A stretch of 64,000 nt of DNA, from positions 1 through 64,000 of the forward strand of contig JAFCMP010000534.1 in assembly GCA_017506865.1 (NCBI GenBank), given 5' to 3'. The first letter of the stretch is position 1. Each line of letters begins with the position of its first letter. The notes below the pieces were generated by a model. That model was not told the DNA's origin. It ran no database searches and saw only the letters and a program-made list of their open reading frames with translations. A program made the position numbers and the translations under genes. Below are positions 34,901 to 46,370 of this stretch, piece by piece. The stretch is from Tribonema minus (taxonomy: Eukaryota > Sar > Xanthophyceae > Tribonematales > Tribonemataceae).

Positions 34901-37900
34901 TGGGCGAGCAGGGGCGCAAGGCAAGGGCGTGGTCAGCCTGGCAGCGACTCGTGTTGATGTTGCGAGGCACTTCCGGACAACGCCGTCAACCTCTGCCGTG
35001 ACAGTGAACCAATTCATTGAAATGTTATTGAAGTTATAAACATTGGGTTGGCTCACCCTGACTTATCTAATATCCTGACTTTGTACTCACCGCTAGATAG
35101 GAGTAGAATTGACCTAACCCAAACTCTAACCCTAACCCTAACCCTAATCCTAACCCTAACCCTATATCAAAATGCTGCAGACGACTATGCACGTAAACTT
35201 TGAGTTGGCTCAGCCAGCTCGTCAACGGAATGAATTCCGGCAATGTTTGTGAACCAATTCGTTGAAATGTCCATGATATCAAATATCGGGTTTGCTCACC
35301 CGCTGATGGAGCGTGCCAGCTCGTCAACAGAAGAAAATTGCGAATAATTTTGAAATCCTGCACCGATGGTGAACCAGCTCATTGAAATTTAAACAACGTT
35401 TACAAAGTTTGGGTTTGCTCACCCGCTGATAGAGCGAGCCAGCTCGTCGTCGATGCTGCGCTCTGCAAACCAGTACCCCTCCATGCCCTGCAGGCTGGAC
35501 ATGAGGGGCCCAACGGTGTTGATGAACTGCAGCGCAGGACAGGGCCAAGTGCAACGCAGCAGCGATCAGCAAAGGTCGGGCCATCCAACATGAGCCACTG
35601 GCGGAGGCGTTGAAGTGCCGCACAGGATGGGCCACGTGCAGTGCGGCAGTATTCAGCAAGAAGATGCTTTTCTTGTAGAGAGCGAAGCTGTGTAGTTGGA
35701 GAGAGAGCGAAGCTTTGTAGCGGCCAAGTACATGCAGCGTTTATGGACTTGTACAACGCCAGCTGCGTATCTTCACAGCGCAGCGATGGAGGCAATGGCA
35801 TTCTGCGATGCGGCAAAGGGTCTGGTAGGAACGCTCTTCTCGCGCATTCTACGCGCACGTGGAGCACTGCAGACAGGCGTGCAGGACCCCCCAGCTGCCT
35901 CAACGCTCAGCGCTCAGCGTGGTGAGCATGTCACCAGTTGAAGCAGCATCGAGCACTCTGTGAGGTGGACCAGTCGTGCGGACGGACAGTCGCACCTCGG
36001 GCATTCAACTCGGCCTTTCCATTTCAATCGCCTATGCAATTTCAGCAGCGTTTGTCTCCGCGCTTTCAATTGAATGGTACACGGAATTTCAGCAGCGTTC
36101 AACTTCGCGCTTCAATTTGAATCGTACACGGGATTACAGCAGCCTCCTCCCGGTGAAGTAGCATGAGCATAGTGGCAGGCAGGCAGTTGTGCGGACAGTC
36201 ACACCTCGGATGGTCAATTCGGCCCGTCAATCTCTGAGTCGCGCACAGATTTTCAGCAGCCTCCTCACCTGCGTCTCCCACCCCCGCGACACGTTGTCGC
36301 TCTCAAAGTGAGGACGAAACGTTTGGGCGATGCAATTGGGCAAGGACCTTTTGAGACGAACAGGCGCACAACTGTTGACGCTCGAATGGCGCGGGCTCAA
36401 TATGGCGACGCCCGATCCGTGTTGAATAGGACTTTTTGTTCCCCATGAAAGAGTGCCTCACCTGCGTCTCCCACCCCCTCGACACGTTGTCGCTGTTGCC
36501 GTCGCCGCCGCGCATGGAGAAGACCAGGCGCACCGCCTGCGCGGACGCGACGGTGCTGCCGTCGGGGGGCGTCACTTCAAGTGCGCCAAATTCAACTGCG
36601 CGCGAGACGGGCGACCCGTCGGGGAAGGCGGTTACGCTAACTGCCGCCAGCAGGTCGGACTCGGTGGCGACTTCGGCGTCGTACGTCGCGCGGTCGCTCG
36701 ACCAGAACTCGAGGATGCCGTGCACCTGAAAGTGGTGGGGTGGGTGAAAGGGCAGCGGAGCGTCAGCTGGCTGTAGCAGGGGGGCACCCCCGCGCGCGTG
36801 CACCTGCTGCTCGCGGCCGCGCCGGCGGAGTGCTGCGCATCGCAAGACATGGCATGCCAGCCGTGATGACGAAGTAGAACACACATCTGTCACCTGTGCG
36901 AGGCGCTTGCACTGTGGAGAGCGGGGCAGTGGGCACAACGCGGTTCACTAGCATAGCGCAGGCCTCGTCCTCGCTCAACCCCCTCCCCCCCCCCAACACA
37001 CACACACACACGCGCGCGCGCACACGCAGTGCGCTATGAACCCGCTACATCGCATGCGATGCTCGCCCTCAAGGCAGGTCGTCGCAGCACACACACGAGC
37101 TGCACATTATGTATTGCGTATTCACATATACTTCGAGTGAAGTACACACATACCTCGCACGCGCCGCTCGCGTCGCGCGCGCACAGGTCCTCGTACGACT
37201 CCCCCTCGCCCGCGGTGACGGCGACGACAGCGTCGTACGCGCTCCAGATCTGCGCCACGTTGGCGAGCGTGAGCACGTTCGCACCCTTGGGCGCCACAAA
37301 CAGGAGCTGCGCGTCTGCGTCCGCCTTGCCGAAGGCCTGCGCGGAAGGGGGGAGAAGGGGGGGGGGGGGGGGGGGTGATTGTGGGCCTGCGGCGGTGTTG
37401 GCGCCTCGCAAGCAAAAGCGCCAGGGGGGGGGGGGGGGGGGAAGGGTCTATGGAAGGGGGGGGAGGGGGGGTCCATGGCACGTGCGCGTGTACTAGAGTG
37501 CTACCGTGAAGGCAGCAATGCTCAGGCAGCAGCGCTCAACTCTCACATCTCTCATCCTGCTTGCTCTTGTTGTTCAACAGTGCCTTCAGCTTCGTGCCTC
37601 TAAGCAAAAGTCTGATGCAAGCAGCAGGTACAGCAAAAGAGTGACCAGGCAGCAATGCTCAGGCAGCAGTGCTCAACGCTCACATCTTCCATCGCATCCA
37701 GGTCCTGCTTGCTCTTGCTGTTCTGCGGCACCCCTGGGATTCATGCCCCTAAGTAAAAAAATAGCAAAGCTTGATAGTAGCGGAAGGTAAGGAACCAGCA
37801 AATTGAGAGACCAGGAAGCAACACTGAGGCAGCAGCGCTCAACGCTCACATCTTCCATCGTGTCGAGGTCCTGCTTGCTCTTGCTGCTCTGCGGCACCCA

Positions 37901-39556
37901 CAGCTTGATGCCAGCCGTCTCGCTCTGGATGTTGAGAAAGCCAATGCAGCACGCCAGCGCGATGAGCAGCGTGACGGCCAGTGTGACCACCCTGTGCGTC
38001 GCTATCCAGTACCCTGCGCAGCAGCGGCAAGTTCAAGCTGATGTTGATGTGAGCGGCGAATTGAAGTTGATGTTGAGGTGAGCCGCAGATTGAAGCTTGA
38101 TGTTGAGGAAGCCGGTGCAGCACGCCAGCGCGATGAGCAGCGTGCCGGCCAGTGTGACGATCCTGTGTGTCGCTATCCAGTACCTTGCGTGCAGCAGCGG
38201 CAAATGCAAGCTGATGCTGAGCGGTAGATTCAAGTTGACTGAGCAGAAAAGGAACGCCGGCGCAATGGGCAGCGTGGCCGCAAGGGTGACACCCGATGCG
38301 TTGCTGTCAGGTGCCCCTGCGCATGCTGCGGCGGCAAGTTCAAGTTGAATTTGAGCAAAAAGGCACGCGCCAAGCCCAATGGGCAGCGTGACCGCGAGGA
38401 TGATTGGCTTGTGCATCGCTGTTCAGTACCCTGTGCGCAACGGCAAATTCAAGCTGAAGTTGAGCAGGATCAGACACAGTGTGAATACTCGACGATTCGC
38501 AGGCTCTCAAGAGCACTACGCAGGCATGCATGACGGATGGTGCGCGAGCGCACGATCTGAAGCGGTGCGTAGCAGAAGTCTACTATGTCACAATTAACTT
38601 TGTAGACCGCAAACTTGACGACCGCTGACGAGGTTTGCCTACTTGATGTCGGCAACATAGACCGCTGAGCAATGCTGCGGATAACAAATAGATGACGCCG
38701 CACACGCTGAGACAACTCTGGTGAGGCAGCGTCACTGCGTATCGAATGCACGCGGGTGACATGCTGTAGTTCTTGCAAAGGGCTACAAGCATGGTCTAAA
38801 TGTGAAGATGGCCGCTACAAAAGGACGAGCCTCCATGGCTCGATGCGCCAATTCGTGCCAAGCTCAACTACTTTCGCACCAAGTGGCGGATAGCTGGTCT
38901 GCATGTTCTTGGAAAATAGACGACACGTGTAGTATCCATCATTTTGTGACAGCAAACGCGGGCCGCCAGTCAGCCAGTTAACTGTTAATACATGTTGCAG
39001 GCGAGCAATTGCTAAAACAGAGCCAAAATGTATGCTTCGTTGGTGTTGGGCCTGGGGCCGCCGTGTGTGATCTGTTGCAAGTGAAGCCGCCATGTGTGAG
39101 TCTGCCGCATTTCAAGAGAACTGTGTGCACAAACGACAAAGCCCGAGAAGGTAAGTGGTACGTGTGCACGCACATGTATGCACATGGGCTTATGCGCAAG
39201 CAACGTGGCGCCGTTACTTGTGGCTCAATGTCGCGCTGGAAGTTCTATGCTGCAGCTGATGCGAACTGGCGCGATCTACAGCAACAAACCCAGCGCGTGA
39301 TTGCTGATGAATACTGGGTGTTGCCAACGTTCATACCAGTTTGCATACGGTATCTGAGAACATTACACCAGTGTAGGTCAAAGTGGATCGTTTCGGGTTG
39401 ACGTTGAAGCTCACCGGCCCTGTAGAACGCGCGTTGGCTAACGCGCTCCAGCTCGTGATGCAGACGGTCATAGAACTTGAGCTTGTGGCGTTTGCTGCCG
39501 AACCCTGAAGACGCAGCAGCCGGACCATCGACGTGCTTTGCTGGCGCAGTCGACAT
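22963..39556 (-). CDS. Patched / NPC1-like sterol-sensing membrane protein, 18 exons, 944 aa
   Basis: Exons: 39415-39556, 37850-38013, 37154-37336, 36462-36725, 35423-35526, 33962-34151, 33327-33404, 32652-32828, 31979-32122, 31020-31181, 29756-29941, 28735-28803, 27793-27993, 26239-26346, 25739-25800, 24412-24610, 23752-23883 and 22963-23232. All junctions are GT-AG, phases agree at each one, and the total is 2,835 nt. The start is MSTAPAKHVDGP. Exon 2 holds the first membrane helix and exons 3-5 the first outer loop. Exons 6-8 hold the sterol-sensing-type bundle with PFLLIGIGLDDAFIM, and exon 10 another helix. Exons 11-14 form the second loop (LVPDSSYAREY; FYVNTETDLV). Exons 15-18 form the second helix bundle (EIGPSVLFAGLTTFVGILTM). 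A Ser-rich tail follows. At 944 aa it lacks the NPC1 Cys-rich N-terminal domain, so it is nearer PTCHD/Patched proteins. The likely role is RND-type lipid or sterol transport; the substrate is unknown. Confidence 0.9.
24163..24340 (-). repeat. Copies of Patched-like exon 16 donor edge
   Basis: The real end of exon 16 (coding HIIHYFTAHGT, then GTGAGT) is at about 24406-24460. Copies lie at about 24163-24230 (nearly identical, including ACCGTGCCGTGCGCGGTGAA) and about 24287-24340. Confidence 0.75.
24615..25300 (-). repeat. Copies of Patched-like exon 16 acceptor edge, each with a long C run
   Basis: The real start (coding LFFVGHLRYTAML) is at about 24573-24610. Copies lie at about 24712-24765 and 24860-24900, with weaker ones near 25000 and 25262. 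Plus-strand G runs at about 24630-24656, 24771-24784, 25024-25041 and 25196-25210 accompany them, so exon edge and C run were duplicated together. Confidence 0.8.
27275..27670 (-). repeat. Copies of Patched-like exon 13 donor edge
   Basis: The real end (coding VSVSRVTMYSADTGDVE) is at about 27787-27850. Copies lie at about 27598-27665 (almost identical), 27405-27450 and 27275-27320, with increasing divergence with distance. Confidence 0.8.
28920..29610 (-). repeat. Copies of Patched-like exon 11 donor edge
   Basis: The real end of exon 11 (coding DALDVTDVSAQQAMIDLQAE) is at about 29756-29820. Similar segments lie at about 29569-29600, 29350-29425, 29218-29290, 29105-29140 and 28925-28960. 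They share AGGTCCATCATGGCCTGCTG (plus strand) and a following donor. A copy of the acceptor edge lies on the other side at about 30085-30130. Confidence 0.8.
30700..30990 (-). repeat. Copies of Patched-like exon 10 donor edge
   Basis: The real donor region (GVTQ|GTCGGTCAG) is at 31001-31060. Copies lie at about 30851-30925 and 30705-30760, keeping CTGCTGACCGACCTGCGTG. C runs on the transcribed strand sit beside each unit. Confidence 0.75.
34440..34640. other. AT-rich island in a GC-rich intron
   Basis: About 200 bp with A-rich runs such as AAAAAGAAAAAAAT and TAAAAAGAAAAAAAAGAT, unlike flanking sequence. One frame gives a Lys/Arg-rich peptide (KRKKRFKRKHVLTNYQTR). It could be an organelle DNA insertion or a small retroinsert; I cannot name the source. 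Confidence 0.4.
35111..35163. repeat. Interstitial telomere-like array
   Basis: Seven or eight near-perfect CCCTAA units with single-base variants, the best of a set. Shorter degenerate arrays lie at about 3793-3835, 10574-10592, 25818-25840, 26955-26998, 27556-27598, 28640-28690, 29297-29335 and 30243-30297. Most of these sit in introns of the Patched-like gene; 3793-3835 and 10574-10592 sit in amine oxidase introns. Confidence 0.8.
35205..35340 (-). repeat. Copies of Patched-like exon 5 donor edge
   Basis: The real end (coding DDELARSIS) is at about 35413-35455. Copies at about 35293-35335 and 35205-35235 keep GCTCACCCGCTGAT and CAGCTCGTC (plus strand). Confidence 0.65.
36140..36310 (-). 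repeat. Copies of Patched-like exon 4 donor edge
   Basis: The real end (coding GGDGNSDNVSRGWETQ) is at 36462-36510. A copy at about 36262-36305 keeps CCTCACCTGCGTCTCCCAC (plus strand). A weaker piece lies at about 36140-36160. Confidence 0.7.
37352..37440 (-). repeat. Paired poly-C tracts near the exon 3 acceptor
   Basis: Plus-strand G runs at about 37359-37375 and 37422-37441 are C runs in the transcript. The first is directly upstream of the exon 3 acceptor at 37336 and would serve as its polypyrimidine tract. Confidence 0.7.
37500..37750 (-). repeat. Downstream copies of the donor half of Patched-like exon 2
   Basis: Segments at about 37655-37750 and 37500-37600 repeat the exon 2 donor end at 37844-37910 (coding WVPQSSKSKQDLDTMED). 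The 37655-37750 copy still reads NPRGAAEQQEQAGPGCDG in another frame, so coding is lost while DNA identity remains. Confidence 0.75.
38095..38450 (-). repeat. Upstream copies of the first membrane-helix exon of the Patched-like gene
   Basis: The real exon (37850-38013) encodes GYWIATHRVVTLAVTLLIAL. Copies of its acceptor and helix part lie at about 38095-38200 (GYWIATHRIVTLAGTLLIAL, still open), 38225-38320 (DSNASGVTLAATLPIAPAF) and 38345-38440 (LHKPIILAVTLPIGLGA). The nearest copy keeps an AG acceptor, so alternative inclusion is conceivable. Confidence 0.8.
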
Positions 39557-40810
39557 CGCTCAGGATCTCGAGGCCCTGGCACATGGCAAAGGCATGCACG
39601 CAACACACACGTCCGCTTGAGGCAAGATGCAAAATAGTGCGTGGAGAAGCAGCGCGCGGCCGTTGCCATCGTTCTCGCCAGCACTCTGCGCTGCTCTGCG
39701 TAAGAGCAGGCGATTGGAACTCACTCACGTTTTGCTCTGGCTTGCTGCTGTGCTATGCTGCTCGAGCACCCACGCTGATGCGAAGGCACCGCTGCTTGCA
39801 GAATGAAGCAGAGTCTATGCTGCTGGCAGCGATGCAACGTCGTGCTTTGCAACATGCCTCCGCCGCTGCCCTGAAAGGGTGTGAACGGCGGCGGCGGCTT
39901 GTGTTGTTCGGCAGTGTGATTGGGTGGCGGAGCGGAGGAAGCGAGAAATCATGTGAATTCACGAGGCTTTTTGGCCGAGTGCCCCCACCGTCAGACCATG
40001 CGATATTTTCCAGGTGGAAAGAGACTGACTTTGGGTTTTGGCAGACTTTCGTGTTGGCAGCTGCAATACATGCGTGATAAGGATGAAGTCTGCCTGGCAA
40101 TCGGATAGAGAAAGATGCCATTGTTCTTGTATGCCTGAAGGCCTTGAGGAATTCGCTCTGTGTGCAGGTTCCTTTGAGCTGGCTGAGACATGTTGTCTTG
40201 AACTTGTCAATAATGATGGATCAGTGAGGCCAGCAACTCAATTACGTTGAACCCATGCAGCTCTAGGCCTATAGGGTTTACATCCTACATACATGAAGTA
40301 CGCAGCAGTGTCTCTGCGGCTCAAGGCCCTAGGGTCTTGAACACCAGTGCTGAAACAGAGCTCAGCGTCCGCACTCCCCACGCGTGCACTCTGTCGCGCT
40401 CCACCAGCTGCTGTTCCACACTGAGCCCACATGTTGTCGATACATCTCATTTTGACGGCTGGACGGTACGACAGCACCTGAGCAAATACCAGCGACGTCA
40501 TCAGATCACCTACGACCTCAAGCACGGTGACGAGCGTGTGCAGAGCTGCCCCAACGGTCGCGGTCGCTCCTACACTGGCAGCTTCAACTGCAGAGAACGC
40601 TTGCACGGCGGCGGGGAGCGTTGACGTCGCAGCCATCATATCTGCCACCCAGGTCAAAATTAACAAGCAAACCATGTTGAGAGCAATTCATGAGCAATTC
40701 GCGTGTGTGTCTTTTTTTTCCACGAGTTGATGTTGAGGTCGTGCCAATCTTCAAGAAAAAATCAAAGAACACACACTGGCTCTAGAGATCTGCTGCTCAT
40801 TCAAGCCAAC
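39557..40810. promoter_or_regulatory. Head-to-head intergenic region between the Patched-like and DUF1295 genes
   Basis: The two starts (39556 minus, 40811 plus) diverge across 1.25 kb, so both promoters should lie here. I see no TATA box or other clear element. A lone half of the TGTGCGCCCAGG-type element (with ATGTTGTCGATACATCTCAT) sits at about 40430-40450. Confidence 0.4.
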
Positions 40811-43800
40811 ATGATGGACCTGGTAAACGCGGAGCCATTGCAACGTTCTCTTGTCCTCTCTCTCATTGCCAGTGCTGGAGGCTATGGCTCCTTCGTCTGG
40901 TTCGTCAGCTACGGTGAGTGTCAGTTGATCTTCCGTGCTTATGCTTGGGAAGTGTGCAAGAATTTAGAGAAGGGTAGATGCCATATGGTGCGGGGCTCCT
41001 TTCTAGTGGGTTGCTGATGAAATCTGTTACTTGGATCTGTCCTCTTGCTGCCAGCAGCCAGTCATTTGGTGTCAGTCCACGTGTCATCTCTTTTGCGTGC
41101 TGCACTGGCGCTGCTGTGTAGGTTCTGGACGGTATTTACTGTCCCTGCACGCGTCCTTGAACAAGTTGCAGTAGCGCTGCAGTAGCGCTGCCTGCCGTGC
41201 AGCTCGTACTTCAGCATCCACACCACATTCCTGCTCACCGAGTCGAGCCACGTGTCCTTCGCCGCTGCGCAGGCTACGGGCTGTCCATGGCGCTGCAGGC
41301 CGGCTTCGACCTCGCGAAGCTCGGCCTCCCCGCCCGCAGGCCCAGCTTCGCGCAGCTGCACGTGCTCTGCGTCTTCCTCTATGGCCTGCGCCTGACGGCC
41401 TTCATCGCCTGGCGCGACACCCTCGCCTCCTACAAGCAGCGCTCCGGCAAGCCCGCGATGCGCAAGCTGCCGTTTCTGAAGAAGCTGGGCATGTCGGTGC
41501 CGACGCACGTGCTGTGCGCGGCGCTGTACGTCCTGCTGTACGTGCCGTCGATAAAGCTGCTGGAGGTGGGGGCGAAGGCAGGGGTGGGGGCGGCGGCGAA
41601 GGCGAGCCTGGGGCTGGCGTACGCCGCGCTGTTCCTGGAGGTGAGCGCTGCTGCGCCTTATTAAACCTGTTTTTGAACACACCATCTTCATACATACCGT
41701 TCACTCAACCTCACTGTACTCTAGCGGTCATATGCGTGTGTAACGGGGCTTGTTGCCTGCGGGTGAGAACCGCTGCGTCTGGTGACAACCTAGCTGATCA
41801 ACCAACATGTTGCCGTCTTAGAAGCATGCTCACACCTAGTTGTATTGTCACAGCTAATAATCTAATGGCCTGCCATGCACCACATTCTGCGGACCTTTGT
41901 TTCAACTTCATTGGATTCTGCGGTCGGTGCATGACTACTGGTCGTGCTACATTAGCGGCCTGCTGTTGCAAAGTTGGCCTACACGTCATGATTCATCTGT
42001 GCAAGCACGTTCGTATGCAGCTGCGCTCGTCGTGTCAATCACTGCGAATGGCGGTTACAATGGGAGTGGCGTATCTGAACGACAGCAAAACAAGCATGCA
42101 GCATACTCGGGTAGCTAATGAAAGCTGGTGGCCACAACATAGTATTCAAGCCGCGTCGGCCGCACTAGCAGCAGCTTGCACTTATCATCACTTCTCTCTG
42201 AGGGCACAAAGATTGCCCAGATGGTTCAAAAACACTCAGTTGTCAAGCTCGCTACCTGGATCTACTTTGAGAACTTGTAACCATGTCTGTCAGTGCGCAT
42301 TCACAACACTTACCAAAAAGTGTACCCCCTCCTGCTCGTGCTTACAACTCCTACATCGTGCCCGCACTATACATGCACATCGCCAATACAATGCCTATCT
42401 GCGCTGCGCGTGGTGTCTGCAGCTCATGTTGCCCTGTTCATATTGAAGTTTCCATGGCCATGATCGCGATTGTGGCGTGACGCAGTCAGCTGTGATAGCC
42501 ACAGTATCATGATTGTCATTAATTTAATCATACCCACAATACCATGATTGTCATTTTCTACACTATCCATGATTAAATTTACTTCAAGTATCATCATTGG
42601 CGATTGGTGTCGAGCGTCTGGCGCAAACAAGTGCTTGGCTGATGGTGATGATCAGCGGTCCATGGCACTACAACAGGCACACCAGAGCAGCCCCCAACAG
42701 CAATGTGCGCGACGTCCGGTGCAGCATGCAGCAGCTGGCAGTGCGCACGAGACGACCGAAGCATGCGCGCCAAAGCATACAAGTACTGTAGGGCGTGCAA
42801 GGACGCTGACACACCCTGCAGCATGCTCAGAAAGCGCTGCGCTGGGGACCCTTGGTTACGCATGGATGCATAATCCGTCGCTCCAGACGGGGCGCGCATC
42901 ACGCTGCGCCCTCGCCGCAATGGAGCCGCCGCACAGCAATCGTCTTACTTCGAATTAAGCTCGAAGTATCAGTTTTGGTGCTGCCTAAACTGAGCACAAT
43001 GGTGTGTAGATGAACGCACACGAATGACGCTCACCGAAGCTTTCGTTGTCAAGCCGCGCACCTGACGTGTGTGGGCTAAGGCGTGCGCGGCAGCGCTGAG
43101 ACAAGCCTGTGCATGTGTGCGTGCCCTCATATGTTGCCACGTGGCTCGCTGCTGCGCGTCCGCAGGCGCTCAGCGACCAGCAGAAGAGCAGCTTCAAGAA
43201 GAAGCACCCGGATCAGCTGGTCACCACGGGCCTGTTCCGCGTGTGCCGGCACCCGAACTATCTTTTTGAGGTGCGTCGCCCGCTTCACCACACGGGTGTG
43301 GTGTTCAACTGTGACTTGCCAATTTGTTTCGGGTGTGCTGGGCGATGACTGTCGCAAACTTCAACAGCAATTTCGCACTTGTTTAGTCCGTAGTGTTAAT
43401 TTGTAGCCTTGCAGTATTAGGAGCGCTTTGCAGACGAGTGTGCGCTGTGGGCAGGCGCATTGCTGCGCGTTGTAAAACTGTTCTGGGATGGTGTTTTGCT
43501 GAAGGTGTCATCAATGATACTGCTCACGGCTGCCCACACGCATCGCTTGCGGCATGGAGATGTGCTGTAGGGTCACCGCGTATTTCAAACAGGAATTTGA
43601 TGTCTACCGTGTGCCCTGTCGGACTTCACCCGTGCAGACACTTTTCTGGCTGGGCACCTGGGGCGCTGCTGCGACGGCTGGGGCTTTCAGCACTTGGTGA
43701 GGATGCCAAAACCTGTTTTTCACTGACTTCCAACCCCTGGCTGTGCGTGCAAGCTTCTATTTAGATAATCAGCCACTGCTGCACAGCTGATCTTTGCTGA

Positions 43801-44749
43801 GCGTGGTTGCTGGGTCTGGTGCTGCTGTACAGCTGGCTTGTGGGTGGCATGACCGCTGCATATGATGCCAAAACGCCATGGTGTAACATGCGGAGAGCAT
43901 CTGGAGCCGGCGGCACTGTAGATTGGGTTGCGTGTAGTGGGCCACTGCTGCTGCTGTGATCAGCAATGCACTGAAACACCCGCATCGACTCACACTAGTT
44001 TGCGCTTTGCCGGCACGAGTTTGCAATCACTGTGACAATGTACCAACGGCCTGGCATGTCGGCAGAGCCATGATCGCAGCTTGGGTCCTTTTGCGCGATC
44101 TGGACCAGGAGCAGTTGTCTTTTGTTCGTCATTGCTGACACTGGGCTCAGTGCAGGCTCGCCGTGCTCTCATTTGACTGACACGGCTGCAGCAGCGCTCA
44201 GCCTGCGTTGCACAGCATATCACTCCCACGCAGAACGCTGGAAACGTTCATGTTGCGTTTTAAGTTGCCAGCTACTTTGGCCAGCACTATGCTCATCGGG
44301 GTCACCCTGCATTTCCAGGGCGCTCCGACATAGCATTTTGTCGCTCCTTTTTTTTCATTGACATTGCAGGCAAGACTGGACATTTGTCAGCAATGTCATC
44401 GCCACACGTAATGTTGTTTTCAACTCAATGCTCAGTGTTTCTTTGTACCACTTACTTCCAGGTACTTCAGCAACTGGCCCTATGTCTTGTCATCCACGAT
44501 TGTTCACTCTTCAGTACCACTCGATCACCGCGTGATTGTAACGCGCTCTCTCTTGCTAATGTTGCTTGCAGGCAAGACTGGACCATGTCCAGCGTCGGCC
44601 TTGCCCTCATCTGGGCCATCATGGCCGAAGCCGTAACAGGCCTCGAGCGCAAGCAGGAGCAGAAGTACGCCGGCCCCGGCTACAGCGACTACCGCGCAAG
44701 GGTGCCCTGCTTCGTGCCCTTCACCAAGCTCGGCCACAAGACTGCTTAG
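40811..44749 (+). CDS. DUF1295 / steroid 5-alpha-reductase-like membrane protein, 5 exons, 270 aa
   Basis: Exons 40811-40913, 41273-41640, 43166-43270, 43638-43696 and 44572-44749; all are GT-AG and in phase (813 nt with stop). The start is MMDLVNAEPLQRSL. Exon 2 carries several membrane helices (LHVLCVFLYGLRLTAFIAWR; VLCAALYVLLYVPSIKLLEV). Exon 3 holds the family signature TTGLFRVCRHPNYLFE, exon 4 continues as TLFWLGTWGAAATAG, and exon 5 ends with ERKQEQKY...YSDYRARVPCFVPF. This matches DUF1295 proteins, relatives of NADPH-dependent steroid and enoyl reductases in the ER membrane; the substrate is not predictable. A short duplicate of the exon 5 acceptor (GCAGGCAAGACTGGAC) lies at about 44368-44384. 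Confidence 0.9.
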
Positions 44750-46370
44750 GCGGTGCGCTGAGGCGTTGTGTGCCTTGCACGCAATGTTGAAAGATGTTGA
44801 AGATTGCGGAGGCAGTCAGAAACTCTAACTCATCGACGGGCCAATGATGCCTCGCTACAGGCGGCCGGCGCTGTCGCGGAGTGTCAATTTTCATCACAAT
44901 CATGGAGCAGTAATCGTCCGTGCTAGCAGCGCAGCGCACTGCTGTCATGTGCAGCAGCATCAGGCGGTGGTGTCATTGGTATGTATAACTTGCATTCATG
45001 AGTAGTATCATATACTCAAGTAGTGGAGCAGCCGGTCGGGCGGATCAAGCGGGAGCACAGGCTGTGCAGGGTTGGGGTTGGGGGGGGGGGGTTGTAGATA
45101 CAGCAGGCGCTATCCCCCCACTGCCCAGACCCTCACAGTCACTGTGTTTGATAAACGAGCACATCTTGAGATAGATGGCAGCAGACGCGCAGCTACACCC
45201 ACTGCCGGCACACTGTGTGTGCTGACTGTGCATACATGCATTTCACTTCATGGTCATACACAATGTTCGCTGACACCAGCTCAACAGCAGCAGAGCTGCT
45301 GCCCCAAGCGAGCTGCATCTGTAATAATACTCAGCTGCACATTTCAGTCAACTGTTTTTGCAGTCTGGTGTTGCAACAAGGGGTACTGCGAGTTATCAGG
45401 CACCGGCATCACTGTTGGTCGATGTGTGTGGATGCTGTTTCAACACTGCGATGCACACTGACACGGTGTGCACCATCTTGCATGGAGGCTTTGGTGCCGC
45501 ACCTCAACACCATGCATGGCACGTGCTGCTTAGACATGAGTGCAGCAGAATGAATTTTTTTGTTGCTGGCGACCACTGGTCACTTGTCTTTGGCGGCGGC
45601 TGTTCATGCATGTGGATTGACGTGAACAACAGTGCAAGCGAGCAAGCCTGCAGCGCAGTGAAGATACGTTCTGGGCCGCCGCTCCAACCTGCCTTATGGT
45701 TGGCTTTTGTCCTGAGCAAGCGAGAGTTGCTCAGATTGCCGTGTTGAGATGCCGTCAACATGTATGTATCAGTTGCAATCAAAGGCGCAGAAACCCCAGA
45801 TATTCCATCAATCGATAATTATCGTGTTTGTTTTGATTTCAAATCAGGGAGATGGGTAAAAGAGTTATAAAAAGAGGCGGCCTTGCTGTAAGGTGTGGTT
45901 GAAGTGGTATGATCATCATCACACATTTGGCCTTAAACTGACACATAAATTGTGTGCATCTAAATGGGTGATTTTGTTGCGTTTAACCCGTGATGATGAG
46001 CATATAGCTTGAACCTGTGATCACAAAAATATAAGCCTACATGTACTCATGAGACCACGTGCATGCCGCAGGCATGACATCACTATTGCCGTCAGACGCA
46101 TTCCCACCATGTCAAGGCACAACCAACAGCACTACACTCTGGCGCCGCAAGCGCCACAGAAACCAGCAGCACAACAGCGCGCTACAAAGCAGTTACGCAC
46201 AACAAATATGCGACACGCAATCGAGATGGTGGGACATGGTTCACAGGGCTCTTAAATATCTTGCGGCGAATGCGACACAGTGCAGTACTTGGCTGCAAAT
46301 CTCATATTCGTGTAACAGCATTCATTTTGCAGAAGAGTATACTGCGCACACAAGCCTCTGCCATGCGTCA
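44750..46370. other. Intergenic region, nothing recognised
   Basis: Space between the convergent DUF1295 and COX15 genes. Open frames here are short with no recognisable domains. A G run lies near 45080-45089 and the interval 45780-46020 is AT-richer. I find no RNA gene. Confidence 0.45.

Noticed and set aside
35111..35163. Possible chromosome end
   Set aside because: The array is short, has variants and is surrounded by exons of one gene on both sides, so it is interstitial.
41514..42446. Plus ORF of 310 codons overlapping DUF1295 exon 2
   Set aside because: It is in a different frame from the recognised exon and runs through a GT-bounded intron without family motifs.
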